Below, piece after piece: positions 36,526 to 47,740 of a DNA stretch of 64,000 bases (positions within the stretch are counted from its first letter, which is position 1; every line of letters begins with the position of its first letter). The notes beneath the pieces were generated by a model. It had not been told where the DNA came from. It searched no databases and was given only the letters and a program-made list of their open reading frames with translations. The translations under genes were made by a program, and so were the position numbers. The DNA is taken from positions 372,001 through 436,000 of the forward strand of contig JAGYXB010000446.1 in NCBI GenBank assembly GCA_022495005.1, read 5' to 3'. The stretch comes from Rhyacophila brunnea. Taxonomy: Eukaryota > Arthropoda > Insecta > Trichoptera > Rhyacophilidae.

Positions 36526-36916
36526 CATGGGCCCCACATCGTGAATCAGGCCCCCAGGCTAGAATCTTTGGCGCCCCCCCTACCTATCGCTAAGGGTAAA
36601 GGCAGTGTGATGCTCTACAGTAGCGTTTTCCAAATGGTGTACGCGGTAAAATGAATGTGTATGTTTAGTGTTTTATTGTATATTTTAATACGTCCATTTG
36701 AATTATGGAGATTTCGAGTATTGATACACAATTAAAATTGTATCATAGAACCACATAACTTTAAATACTAAAATTGTTGAAGGAAAATAGTATAGACTTT
36801 TTTTACTATTAAAGCGAATTTGTGATTTGTATTTATCTCACATATCTGATCTACCCGCCACGCCAGCCCCCCTGAGCCCGGGTCCTTAAGCTAGGCCCTC
36901 CCTTGTGGGGGCCATG
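36526..36916. mobile_element. hAT-2 element joined to hAT-4
   Basis: Left end CATGGGCCCCACATC and right end CTTGTGGGGGCCATG, with the family's 'gcccccaggctagaatctt' and 'gctctacagtagcgttttcc'. The right flank (reverse: gcaactctatgac) is the same as at 21492. Flanking octamers CATTTATT and GTCATAGA do not match, so no target duplication. Confidence 0.75.
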
Positions 36917-37126
36917 GTCATAGAGTTGCAGAGCTCTCGTTTACATCGCATTTAAGTCGGAAAGAACAACCGAGACAAAACCTAGACAAACGTCTCTTTG
37001 TGTGTGGATAAAATATTATGTTGGTTTTTATATTATCTTAGGGAACCTTACAGCCAAAAACCAAATTACAATACCTAAGACAAATATAAATACTGACTGG
37101 TAGACGGAAAATTACTTAAGATTCAA
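36917..37126 (-). mobile_element. hAT-4 region downstream of the transposase stop
   Basis: This is non-coding DNA after the transposase stop codon, matching 21150-21491 on the other strand. It is the empty-site reference for the hairpin element at 21215-21366. Confidence 0.7.
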
Positions 37127-37585
37127 TTACTTGTCTGTGAGCTCCCTGCCATCAGCCTGGCGGAGTCTTTGTGGAGTCTCCTGACTTTTCCGAGTACGCC
37201 ATTGCTGAAAACGTCCATTGGTCAAGCAGCGACGTTTAACTGAAGGTGATTGTGCAGGCCATGGTGATTTCCAAAGTTCAGTCGAATTGTCGTTTGGTAA
37301 ATCGTCTTGATTCCTTTTCTTAGAGTTTATGGATGAATGTCTTCCACTGAGTAACCACCGGTTAACGTATTTTGAAGGACCCAAAAGAGTCAAAGGTGGT
37401 CCGACGTGTTTGATGAATAAAAGTCCAGAAACTGTTTTGGTCTTCAAAGAAGCTCTTATTGGGGTAATAATTAAATTCATTTGCGAAAATTCGCTTTCAC
37501 ATTTACTTGAAGAAATGGAAATAGAATTCAATGCATATATCAAACGCGATAATTTTTCAAAAACCTTTATCTTTTCATATGAGAT
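37127..37585 (-). pseudogene. hAT-4 transposase, C-terminal dimerisation region
   Basis: On the minus strand an open frame of about 153 codons follows a TGA. It reads EKIKVFEKLSRLIYALNSIS, then ISSSKCESEFSQMNLIITPI, a leucine-rich stretch with LLFIKHVGPPL, then YVNRWLLSGRHSS and a basic tail ending in DK-stop. S-x-(K/E)-CE-x-x-FSQMN-(L/I)I-T-x-x-R followed by (V/L)S-x-LLFI and PP-x-x-F/L-x-P-x-x-YV-x-x-W is the C-terminal dimerisation region of hAT transposases of the type found in domesticated zinc-finger/hAT proteins (recalled, not searched). The N-terminal BED finger and the RNase H-like catalytic core are absent, so the element is internally deleted. The terminus 'aaaaaagccctg' at about 37725 lies just upstream. 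Confidence 0.8.
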
Positions 37586-37678
37586 GATTCAGGAAAATTA
37601 ACTTGTACCTTCGTACTATGTAAACCCAAACATTAGTTCATCTAATTGCTTTTTAAACGTTAAAAATACCATGAAGAA

Positions 37679-37725
37679 ATGTGCCGGAACGCCGTTCCAC
37701 CGCGTTACATTATAAAAAAGCCCTG
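37679..37725 (-). mobile_element. hAT-4 terminus
   Basis: Read on the minus strand the end is CAGGGCTTTTTTATAATGTA followed by 'acgcggtggaacggcgttcc'. It matches the ends of 41508-41797. It lies about 95 bp upstream of the truncated transposase frame, which suggests a large internal deletion between the end and the C-terminal codons. Confidence 0.6.
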
Positions 37726-37844
37726 AATACAGATGCATAACCATATAATAGCATGGTGATAGTTGTAGCTACTAGCTACCATTCTTTACTAAAACACAGA
37801 ACCATAAATAAGAATAAAGAGATTAAGTTTACCTAAAATAATTA

Positions 37845-38213
37845 TTACAAGATAAAAAGAACTTTTTATATATTTACAACGTTTTTAAATTTTCTGTTGA
37901 ATCATATAAACTTGACTTGACTAGCTTAAACGATCAAAAAAATTGTACTTGATAGAAATAATACTGAAATGTAATTTTGACTTCCATAGTAACGCACGTA
38001 TATATTAATAATTTAGTTGCTAGGACCATCCGCTTAGCAACCAATTATGGTGTTGGAATAATTTTATATATATTCTAAAAGGTTCAGATGTCTAGCTAGT
38101 CGGGAAGTTAGTTAAAAATTGATTGCAAGACAAATCTGGTTCTTTGTCCGGTACAAATATCGGACAAAGAACCACCAGACAAATAAGAATACGAGCTAAG
38201 AAAAACGTTGTAA
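37845..38213. repeat. TTACAA...TTGTAA interspersed repeat, copy 3
   Basis: Shorter copy of the family at 14082 and 33327. It has lost part of the middle, and near its right end has an extra perfect hairpin: 'ggttctttgtccg' (about 38139) against 'cggacaaagaacc' (38161). Confidence 0.68.
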
Positions 38214-38964
38214 TAAATTATATAAATCTATATTCATTTGATAAAAAAAGATTTCATCAAAAATTTTCAAACCACCTTTGTTCTTGATCATTAAAAAATA
38301 AACTTGTCTTTCAATTTACCTGAGTTGAAAAAAAAAATCACTTCCATTTTAATATTATTATTTGACGTTGTTATTATTATTGTATTATCTTTCATAATAA
38401 TAACCTGTTACGTTTCATTAAAATTAGGGTCGTGGAAGTGAATGTATAGTTTTTTTTTACGTTTTGTTTCTACCTTTCAAAAATAATTATGACGTCAGAA
38501 ACGCCCCTTAAAATTTAATGTTGACCGGCATGTCTTCTATCTTCTAACCCGAAATGATCTATTAAAAAATCTACCCCAAATTTACGGTAACGGTTTATAA
38601 AAAAAAAATCATTATTGCTGTTATGATATAGAATAGTGTTACAATTTTATATTTGTTTTTGACCCGATAGGAAATTAATTAATTATAAATTGAAGTCCCA
38701 ATAAGTAAAAGAAACGTTTCTATACTAAACTTATGTTAGTAAGCTTAGCATGAAATTAAGGTGGACACACCGGAGAAAAAGATTATTCTTCCCACGTGTT
38801 AATTAAGGTAGCTGTTTAGTAAAGGAACCACCTCTTTTGACTGCCATCTTAAAATACACATATTTTATTAAGTACCTATATCTTAGCTTCGAAAGCACGT
38901 AGATTTTTAATTGTGATGTATACATATTATACATTTTTATTAACAACTCATAAATAAAATACTA
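38214..38964. other. No gene seen
   Basis: AT-rich DNA without supported features. Confidence 0.4.
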
Positions 38965-39045
38965 CACATTTTGCGTAAGCGGTCCGCGAAACATTTCTCC
39001 ATTTTTCACCGGTCCGCAGGTGTGAAAAGGTTGAGGAACACTTTA
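38965..39045. mobile_element. hAT-like end remnant (GGTCCGCAGGTGTG...GGAACACT)
   Basis: 'gcggtccgcgaaacatttct', 'ccggtccgcaggtgtgaaaa' and 'ggttgaggaacact' have the look of a hAT terminal region (inverse: AGTGTTCCTCAACC). The opposite end is not seen. Confidence 0.4.
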
Positions 39046-39124
39046 GAGTCTCTAAACTGTCAAAACTGTCTAACTTGCTCTAAAATTTAACATATCCAAA
39101 AGAGAAGCTGTTAAAAAATAGCAC

Positions 39125-39240
39125 TTTTTGACAGTTTGAGCTTAGACGGTTAACTTATTCTAACAATTAACCGCCTCAATACATAAATATGATAAATTAT
39201 CGTCGATAGCCGCCGATAGCCGCCTTGTGTATAGAATAGC
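39125..39240. repeat. Low-copy repeat, partner at 53105-53225
   Basis: 'gccgccgatagccgccttgt', 'aatatgataaattatcgtcg' and 'aattaaccgcctcaataca' occur in reverse complement order at 53105-53225. Function unknown. Confidence 0.6.
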
Positions 39241-39599
39241 TTCATTGGGACATTCAGCATAACTTTGAAGAGCATCTAATGTTCGTTACGGTAGGTACGG
39301 TATTTGCCTGCATAACGGATGTGGAGACGTGGCGGGTGGTGAAGGGTCAAGTCATTCATGATTTAACAATTATTGCACGTTTTTTCGATTACAGTCCAAA
39401 TGTGGTAGGTAACGTTATATGACCAAGAGGAATGAAGAAACAAACGAACGGAAACTAGACTGTGATGATGTCAATCTTCATTTTAATAATGATTATAAAC
39501 CTAGATATATCATAAAATAAGATGAAAAAATGTGAAACTTTTCAATTGCCAATGAATCGACAAACGCTGCTAAAATTCAGAAAATATGTACATGGTAAC

Positions 39600-40170
39600 G
39601 AAACACTTATGCCAGCGCTTCATTGGCGAGCAAAAAGTCCTAGGACAATAAATCGTCCGATTTGTCTACGCTCTGCTACTGATCAACGAACAAATAAAAA
39701 AGTCGAGCTGTCAAGAGTCAAAAATTGCGATTATCGTATTTATTCCGATAATTCTATAATTATGTGTTATTTATATGTAGACTTGCATAAAATAATATAG
39801 CAGTGAAAACAACACAAGTTTTACGTTTTCTTTTATGAATTTCATAAATACAAATAAAAAAAATTATTGATAAATCTTTCATTTTCTAATGTGTAAATTA
39901 ACAAATTAATCAATGAAAATGTTTAAAACAATCACAGATTTTTTTTCGGTCCTAATGATCGCGTATTAGTATCAAATCGAATTTGCATAGTGATCGACGG
40001 ACGAAGTCTGGCAACTCGGAGAGTAAAATATCACACATGTCATGTTTGAAATCCAACGAGCCTGGTCTGCGGATTAAAAAGTCCACAGATCTGGGGTGCT
40101 CCTCGCGAAAAAAAAGTCCGAAGACTGTAAATCGTCTGACTTGCGTGCCAATGGAGCGTCGGCATAAGGG
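39600..40170. repeat. Two related GC-richer motifs in AT-rich DNA
   Basis: 'cgagcaaaaagtcctaggac' with 'aataaatcgtccgatttgtc' (39628-39668) is echoed by 'cgcgaaaaaaaagtccgaag' with 'actgtaaatcgtctgacttg' (40106-40145). They are direct repeats about 480 bp apart. They may be sub-terminal parts of one unrecognised element. The frames of 64-92 codons crossing them (39522-39800, 39983-40177) are not convincing genes. Confidence 0.4.
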
Positions 40171-40346
40171 TCGATAGAAAGGAACTAAAGAACACATTCG
40201 TCCAGTAGTGGCTTGATAACTGCTAAAAGATACTGGGTAACTTTTTAAAAATTTATCGCGCTACTATATTATGGCCGGCACGTCATCGCAGCTATCTGGA
40301 TACTAAAAATATACCCGCATCTTTCCACCACACTACATACAGATAC

Positions 40347-40899
40347 CAGTAGCGAAGGGTGGAGGTAGGCTGTTAAGATCCACCATAAATAGTACACATA
40401 AAAACTTTGTTAGTCGTACGTATTTTTTTTTATTTAACTAATACTACAATAATTTACAGATGGTATTGCTTAGTTTTCAAAAATCAATTAAAACCCTGCC
40501 TAAACCAAACCGTAATAGTTTTGGTATACTTTGGGTGATACTACAAAATAGTGCACACTTTTACATTCAATATTTTTGTTTTCGTCGGATTAAGAATACA
40601 TGTTACATACATACCAAACTATAATAGATACAAATATTATTCTATCTATAAAATATCCAAAGTCATATATGATTTAATTGCGTAATTTTAGATATTTTAT
40701 AGATATACGATTATTTGTTTACTATTATCTATTAATTATGGCTTGGTTTTGGCAGCGTTTAATTGAATTTTAAAAACTAACCAACACCATTTGTAAACTG
40801 TAGTCTTATTTCAATGAAAACAAATACGTATGACTAACAAAGTTTAATGTGCACTATTTATGGCAGATCTTAACACCCTACCTCCACCCTTCGCCACTG
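40347..40899. mobile_element. hAT-1 non-autonomous element (553 bp)
   Basis: Ends CAGTAGCGAAGGGTGGAGG and CCTCCACCCTTCGCCACTG; identical octamers ACAGATAC at 40339-40346 and 40900-40907. The interior matches 1639-2167. One base of the left end differs (CAGTA for CAGTG). Confidence 0.92.
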
Positions 40900-41507
40900 A
40901 CAGATACTATAGACTATAGTACTATTATAGTCAATTCGACACATTTTTTTGTCGAATAAAAATCATACAAAAACCTATCCAATATAATTTGGTCAAGAAA
41001 AACGTTTTAAAAAAAATACCACTTAACCAACTGTCGTAGATCCTAAATCAATTAACTCAATACTTACATAACATAATAAAGCAAGGCAACAAACTCACAA
41101 AATACAGTAGAAAATAATAATAACAAAATTCTGTAAGTATATTCGGTATCCAATGATCTAGTTTCGACCCTAATTGAGTTCTCAAAAAATGATTTCGTCG
41201 TGACGACCGGATCGGCTGTGGATAATTGTTAATTATATTTTGATTTCTCCACACGCCCTCCTAATGTTGTTAATACATACACGCTTGGAAACGTGCGCTG
41301 GAGTTACGCCTAGCTCTGGCACCACGTCACGTGTGCTTTGAAAAGTAGCGTGAGTTGACAGAATCGAATTTAATTTATAATATCAATTTGGTGGGGTCAG
41401 TAAAAAAAAGCCTATGGTTAACGATATTATTGGCTGTATCAAAAAATCACAACATAACAGATACGATAACTTCATTTTTTGGCTTTGGCTGACTATAATA
41501 GTATAAG

Positions 41508-41797
41508 TCGGGCCTTTTTTGACAACACGATGGAACGCCGTTTTGGCACCTTTTTTCAAAAGGTTTCAAAAGCAATTAGATTACAGCAATTACAATCCAT
41601 ATTTATATAATTCGTCAAAATGATAAAATATGGAACCGGATGAAATGTGAATGGATTCAAAATTGGCGCTCTCGTCCACCTTTCCATTGGTTAATCGTTG
41701 TCAACAGCTGATAATTTAAATGATATTTGAATAAAATTGAATTGAAGAAAAAAAGCTTGAAAAGAAGTGAGTTCCGGCATCTTTAAAAAAGCTCTGA
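41508..41797. mobile_element. hAT-4 non-autonomous derivative (about 290 bp)
   Basis: Left end 'cgggccttttttgacaacac' followed by 'gatggaacgccg', right end 'gttccggcatctttaaaaaa' + 'gctctg'. Octamers AGTATAAG and AGTAGAAC match at 6 of 8. The ends are those of the transposase-bearing copy at 37127-37725, so that copy is the likely relative that once supplied transposase. Confidence 0.65.
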
Positions 41798-42019
41798 GTA
41801 GAACAATATTATTTTAACCATGAAAACCTATGTACAGATGCATTTTCTTCTAGTGCGCAGTAATAAATTGTACAAGTAAAATGTGATTATTTTTACGATT
41901 GCTATTATTGACTTCGCTGCTGACTAGATAATGACTTTTTAATTACCACCTTTAAAATGCACGTTAATTACATCGATCGGCCGCCTGGTTATTACGCGCC
42001 AGGTGCGTCTTCAGCGTCC

Positions 42020-42256
42020 AAAGTATTAATAGTAAAAAAATCGCATTCAATTTTTGCTTATTGTGTGACGATAACTTCAAGTGAATTTATTAAAAATACA
42101 AAAAATCGTTAAAAATACACTAAAAACCTTTAATTTTACCTGTAGCACCATTTGGAAAACGCTACTATAAACCGTCACACAATCTTTAATCCTAGTAATA
42201 GGTAGGGGGCCCGCCAAAGATCCTGATCTGGGGGCCCACTTCAAGATGTGGGGGCC
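42020..42256. mobile_element. hAT-2 right half
   Basis: 'ggtagggggcccgccaaaga', 'cctgatctgggggcccactt' and 'caagatgtgggggccatg' form the family right end. The left half is missing. Confidence 0.65.
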
Positions 42257-42869
42257 ATGCTTTCCTTACATCAAGCATGTCGCTTCGCTTTCTTTCATTC
42301 ATCATCTCTTCCACTTGTTTCATGACAAAACTATCAATCCTCACGCTTTTCTGATATATTTACATCTTCAAACAAATACAAAAGGGCCAAGAAATTCTGC
42401 GTAGAATAATAATAATAATTATTGGTTTCTAATTAGTAGAAACCTAAAAAGTACACCAATCCCCAATTCATAATAGGTAAAGATCGACAACTGAGGCTAT
42501 TACTATTAGTTAGTAATTAGCTTTTTTATATTTCTCTTGAATCTGATTCCGGACCTACTTTTATATCGTACATATATTTATATAATATCAAACCCAGTTC
42601 CGTCTGTTAGTTAAATATAATTAAACTGAAGGCTGATTTCAAAGCTGTTTATATTCATCAGTCGCCATTTTTCATATTTTACTACTAACTTTAAACAGAA
42701 TTTTAATGACGTACAGAATATAAAATATTCTATTTCTTTGTTCGCCTTTTCTAATAATTGTTTATTAATATAAGAAACCATTCTATTTACAGTCTTCAAT
42801 GTGCTTGACGGTTTTTTTAATTATCTAAAAATGGCGAAATATTGAGGTTACAAACTTTGAAACTGACAT

Positions 42870-43015
42870 TTAAGTTAATGGCCCCACTAAACCACACCCG
42901 CCCCGCACCACATCTGGTATTAATTGGTTGTATAAGAGAACCCTACGTTTGATGTGAAGCATCATTTTTTATGACTGGTAATGTTTCAGGAGCAGTTATC
43001 CAAGACTAAGATCGC
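42870..43015. repeat. Low-copy repeat, inverted partner at 53325-53465
   Basis: 'gaaccctacgtttgatgtga', 'agcatcattttttatgactg' and 'cagttatccaagactaag' have complementary counterparts in reverse order at 53325-53465. Not identified. Confidence 0.55.
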
Positions 43016-43072
43016 CATGCCCTGAAATGTGCTTTGATGGAATTTACATGACTTTAAGTTAAGAGTAGGTAC

Positions 43073-43445
43073 CTACCCATGGAAGACAGGAGCATGTAGA
43101 GACAAAATTAAAAATTGTAGTTGGTAACAAAAGATAATACAAATCTGCCGAACCGCCGCAAAATTGGCATTGGCCAATGAGCCCAACAGCTGGTTGAACC
43201 GACTTGAGCATCTCTTCTCTTTCTTTACACATTTTAGGATATTCCCAGAGGATGTGGTTTGCATCCTGTATTTCTCCGCCACATGGATATGTTGAACGGG
43301 CAACACGACTATGCCCATAGAGTTCGCCAGCAAAGCCACCATTCCAGTCAAGAATTCACTGGACGTGTAATGAGTCAAAGCAGAACTTGAATTGGTTGAA
43401 ACTAACAGTCTCGACTGAAGAGTTAGAGAGAATATCACATTTCGT
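43073..43445 (-). pseudogene. LINE RNase H / C-terminal zinc-knuckle fragment
   Basis: On the minus strand one frame gives ...SSEFLTG; one frameshift later it reads GGFAGELYGHSRVARSTYPC, GGEIQDANHILWEYPKMCKE, REEMLKSVQPAVGL. The order LTGHG-x-(F/Y)-x-x-x-L ... C-x-CG-x-x-x-(D/E)-x-x-HILW-x-C-P-x-x-x-x-x-R is the C-terminal end of LINE pol of the type that carries RNase H (as in R1, Loa and I-like clades). The cysteine expected after HILWE is a tyrosine here, and the frame is broken. Dead fragment of about 120 codons. Confidence 0.75.
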
Positions 43446-43502
43446 GCTTTAAGGTCTAAGATCTTTTGTGAATATTACCTACGAGATCACCTCCAATGAA
43501 GT

Positions 43503-43645
43503 AGCGGCTCACGTGTTCCAGTGCGTAAGGCGCTGGTCTTTCAATCGGGGGCTGGAGGCTCGTTTCCCGTTAAGGTCAAAATATATTTATGTAATTTTCT
43601 CAAAACCTGGGTGTTGACCTGTTGTAGTATAAAGAAAAAGAAAAG
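43503..43645 (+). repeat. SINE family C copy
   Basis: tRNA-like head: A-box region 'gtgcgtaaggcgctgg' and degraded B box GGCTCGTTTCC (43557-43567). The body 'gtaattttctcaaaacctgg' + 'gtgtt' matches the minus-strand copy at 50985-51118. Confidence 0.6.
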
Positions 43646-43764
43646 ACAAAACTATTCCGGGTAGCAGAGGATAAAGCAATAATCACACTGACGATGACTG
43701 ACCTCCGATGTGGAATCACAAGATAGAAGAAGACAATATGACATACCTACATGACATTGTTAGT

Positions 43765-44144
43765 CATGGCCCCCACATCCTGAAGCGGGCCCCAAGGCTA
43801 GAATCTTAGTTGGGCCCCCCTACCTACCGCCAAGCTTAAGGACAGTGTGACGCTCTACAGTAGCGTTTTCAAAAATATGATGTTCACAGTAAAATTAAGG
43901 GTATTTAGTGTATTTTTAATACTTACATCCACTTGAATTATAGAATTATCAAGTAATGACACAATTAAAAATTACATCGTACAATCGCATATTTTAAAAT
44001 ATAATCATTACTAAAGGAAAATAGCGCTGCAGACGACTTTTTTTTACTATTAGAGCAAATGTGTGATGTGCGTTTATCTCGCGTATTTGGTCGACTTGCC
44101 ACCCAGGCTAGAGCCCTATCAGTTCCCCCCTTGTGGGGGCCATG
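43765..44144. mobile_element. hAT-2 non-autonomous element (380 bp)
   Basis: Ends CATGGCCCCCACATC and CTTGTGGGGGCCATG; identical octamers TTGTTAGT at 43757-43764 and 44145-44152. It is shorter than 3961-4478, mainly by loss of the middle. Confidence 0.9.
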
Positions 44145-44284
44145 TTGTTAGTACAACTGCACGTTCGAATAAGTAAGCTTTTGTACTAATATTGGTGACA
44201 TTCTTTGTCATTTTTAATGAAGGTATTTAATACCTATACACATATAATATTATGTTGATTCATTCTTTGATGACGATTCTTCGA

Positions 44285-45066
44285 ATGTCAGTTTTAACCA
44301 ATGACATTAATATGGACTACGCATCTGGGAAAAAAATGACACTCACTTTTTTGTCGGGTCTGCCGAATGGCATAATCTGTTCTAACGCCATTACAATAAA
44401 GGTGATATTGCTATAAATTCTCGGGAATGGGACGACTGGCCTCCGGACAATTGGACGCCGCACTGTCGTAAACACGTGTAGACGAGGTATTTTAATCAGT
44501 TTCTATCTACTACTTAGTTTCAATTCATTTTACTTTTAACATAATGTATTATTTATCGCGGATTGAGAATTACCATGCCTAAGGCTTTATATAAAATAAA
44601 AAACTCTTTTTCGTTGGAACTTAAACATATGCACGTTTAAATTATTATTTAAGTCTGCATATTTACATTCTCACCAACTATTAAATCATAATATAATCAT
44701 TGAAATATAAATAATAATATTGAATATTTTTTAAAAGTACTTATAAGTACCTAACGTCTATTCATTTCGAATTCCGTGGCGTCCAGTTGTCCGGTGCCAA
44801 ATCTTCCTAGACCCAAATTCTCGATGCTTTTTGTCGGATCTGCCGAATGGTTCGGTTCGAACGGGTTCGCTCAAATGAACATTGACACTAGAAACACTGT
44901 TCTAACGCCATTACAATAAAGGTGATATTGCTATAAATTCCCGATGCGTGATATCGCATAATGGAAATTGCGTGACGTCTACATGTGCGAACGTCACTAT
45001 ACGCGAATTCACTTGCTAGCTACTATATTGAGTGCGTTGCCCATTAATAATGTCATTGGTTTTAAC
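44285..45066. mobile_element. Compound element with weak outer inverted repeats and a direct duplication
   Basis: 'ttttaaccaatgacattaat' near 44292 is inverted as 'attaataatgtcattggttt' near 45043. Inside, an exact 43-bp direct repeat beginning 'tgttctaacgccattacaat' occurs at 44378-44420 and 44898-44940, each preceded by 'tttttgtcgg(g/a)tctgccgaatgg'. A second TIR element lies between the two copies. Confidence 0.55.
44443..44794. mobile_element. Nested TIR element (about 352 bp)
   Basis: CCGGACAATTGGACGCC (44443-44459) and GGCGTCCAGTTGTCCGG (44778-44794) are inverted repeats with one mismatch. The interior is AT-rich with no frame. Target duplication not clear. Confidence 0.6.
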
Positions 45067-45679
45067 GTAATAGCTCTTTTTTATTCAACAAATAATACAC
45101 CATATTTAAGAATTCATCATTCGATATGCTTGGTTTCTGTTATATGCTGATAATTTTTGAAATAGCTCAACAATTAACAATAATTATTATATTAAGTATT
45201 ATAAAAAAAATGATTAATTAAAACGGCATTAATTCTTAAAAAAAACCGAGATACCGATTGTTGTAATTTGTTCTGACAAATTGTATTTTGTATTCCCACG
45301 ATATTTAAAAGTTTGTTTTTATAGCTCTAAGCTTGTCATACTGTTTAGGATAATATGCTGGAGCTAATAACATAATTACTAATAAAATATTACCATCGAA
45401 CGACTGGTAATATTGAAGTTGATTAGCTGTCAAACGTAATGTGTAAATGGAGATACCTCGGTCGTTAAATTATTGATCCAATTTAGATCGACCCGCTGAA
45501 GGAAGTAGCAAATTAGAAACATTATACCTACATGCTTTTGTATGTAATATACCTTTGAGTATGCCCGAAAATTCATTCGGCATATGTCAGACCAGAATAT
45601 GTTATTAAATTTTAATAATATCTATCAGGAAATACTTATCGACTGCTTGTTGGAGACGTGAGCCGAAAAAGTTTTTAGA

Positions 45680-46378
45680 CAGGGTTGCCAACAACTATAA
45701 TCCAATTATAATCAAGTAATATTAATTAGAGCTTGTGATTTTGTTGCGAGAATTCTCGAATTCAAGAATATTTGTTTTTTTTTAATTGATTGATTTCGCG
45801 AGATTTGTCGAGAATCTCGAGACATCGACATCATAATGAAATTATTAATATCTTCTTAACGATTTTATTATAAAGTTTAAGCTCTTTCGGCCAAAAAAGC
45901 TTTTCACCAAGAATTAAATCCGTTCATAATAAGAGTCCAGAGCTTTTTAAATTCCGATTGCAATCTGCAGTTGTCTTTTGCCGTTTCTCGTATTTTCAAG
46001 AATATCATTGGTGATTTTTCAAGATTAAAGATTAAACTTTCTGATTATTTCTCAGATCAAATTTGAATAGAAACTTAAAATACAACGAAATTTTAATATT
46101 ATTATTACATATTAAATGTAAGCTTCCTAGTTATAAGACCACCAGAAGTCAAATCCAGCCTAATCCCAAAATTAAAGTCAATATAGTGAATAATACTGGG
46201 TCACCATTCTATAGGTCATTATTATAATATTATCTACATAATATATCGTTTTTGGAGGGTAAAATATCTATATATTATTATGTATATTGTAAATAATCTT
46301 GAATTATTTATAAATCATTTTTTATTTGGCACCAGTAATAATACATGAAAATTTTTTCGACTATATATAGCAACCCTG
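45680..46378. mobile_element. Possible hAT-like element with CAGGGTTGC ends
   Basis: CAGGGTTGCCAACAACTATA at 45680 and TATATATAGCAACCCTG at 46362-46378 are inverted over about 9 bp plus a TATA stretch. Flanking octamers do not match, so this is tentative. Confidence 0.4.
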
Positions 46379-46756
46379 TTGCCAAGCTGTCATCGAAATT
46401 TTTATCAACTATTTATTTTAAATTACCGGAAACCAATAATATGAACCAATGTTTTAATTTGGTATAATTTTTGAAAATCTATTATTTTATTAAATACGTA
46501 GTCTGAATCTTGAAAGGTGCCGCGGCTAAACTGACACAATACAATTAGCATAATAAATCTGACCTGAGTAATAAATCTGAGTCATATTTATTAATAATTA
46601 TTTTCAGTTACAGGAATGATACTATGTTTTATTTTTATCGACAGAGCCTCAAAAGTGAGCCAGGGTTCCGAATCCTAGCTCTGCCATCATGACCAACGAA
46701 ACTCCCACACTTACACGTGTGAGACGAGTGAGGGATAATGTATATTATATTTTTTT

Positions 46757-46967
46757 TTTCGACCATGTCCGATCCTAATAAGATCATATGGGCCTCCACA
46801 GAGTAGAGGTTTGTATTAACAGATTTTGTTTTTACGAGAAATGCATGTCAGCCACTTCCTCAACCTATTAGGTCCATACCCTGACTCACACACAAATTAC
46901 AAAACAATATGTGTACTTGCCAGACCCAGGATTCGAACCTGAGACCCACGGCGTGATAGTCCAACCC
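46757..46967 (-). repeat. SINE family A, near-complete copy
   Basis: On the minus strand: B box GGTTCGAATCC (complement of 46929-46939), then 'acacatattgttttgtaatt', 'gtcagggtatggacctaata', 'atttctcgtaaaaacaaaat' and an end 'gatcggacatggtcgaaaaa'. The A-box side of the head is cut at about 46967, where unrelated sequence begins. Confidence 0.75.
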
Positions 46968-47039
46968 TTTCTCGTGCCCGTTTCCTTACCATTTGACATT
47001 TTCGAATAGTTAGTTAGGTACCGACGGATAGAGGATGTG

Positions 47040-47390
47040 ATCAAGAGATAATAACATAGTCTTAAGAATTCTCGAGAAATAATCTAAAAAGGCCACGAAT
47101 CCTGAAAAATGATTTTCAAATTTTAAGAAATCCTTAACGAAAATCTCGAGAAATTGTCATTAGACTAAGCTGCCGAAGAAAATTCGATTTCTTAATAAAA
47201 ACAAAAGCATTAGCCTTCTGATTCTGAATGGAATTTTTGAAATTTCCCGAGGTCGAAAGCCCTAAAAATGTCTCGGAAATCTCTCATTGCGAGCGGAATT
47301 TATCACATTTCTCTAAATCTATGAAATGTCTCGAGCGATCAAAAAAAAAAACCAATCTTAAATCTCGAGAAATCACTAATTGTATATACG
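47040..47390. other. Region rich in TCTCGAGA-like words
   Basis: 'ttctcgagaaat' or close variants occur near 47070, 47140, 47325 and 47365, and similar words occur near 45750-45830. No coding region found: the 69-codon frame at 47228-47437 is not recognisable. The pattern may be an old diverged repeat. Confidence 0.35.
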
Positions 47391-47718
47391 GCTCACTGAA
47401 CAAACGAGTAACTTTTCTTACCCAACGCAGGTTTTAATCGTTCAAACTGTGTGTGTTATGTACATACACTACATATGTAGCTATATATTTTGTTTCAGTC
47501 ATGTTAAACTTGAATTATTGATAGTGGGCAAGAAGCTTGCACTTATAACTTTTTGAATGCACAGCCGCGCGGTCACCCTGTAGGTATATGTTTATTGCTT
47601 TAATGATTTAGTATTGTTGGTTTTGCGGTCAGATTTTCACTAATTTAGAATGTACCCAGGACAAATAGAGATGGGTATGGTTTGATATTGATATCGCGGA
47701 GATTTAGATACAATTGGC

Positions 47719-47740
47719 GCAAATAATATATATATATATA
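47719..47740. repeat. (TA)n microsatellite
   Basis: Short pure TA run. Confidence 0.85.

Noticed and set aside
45680..46378. Firm hAT call from the CAGGGTTGC ends
   Set aside because: Flanking octamers TTTTTAGA and TTGCCAAG do not match and the inverted repeat is short, so it is only tentative.
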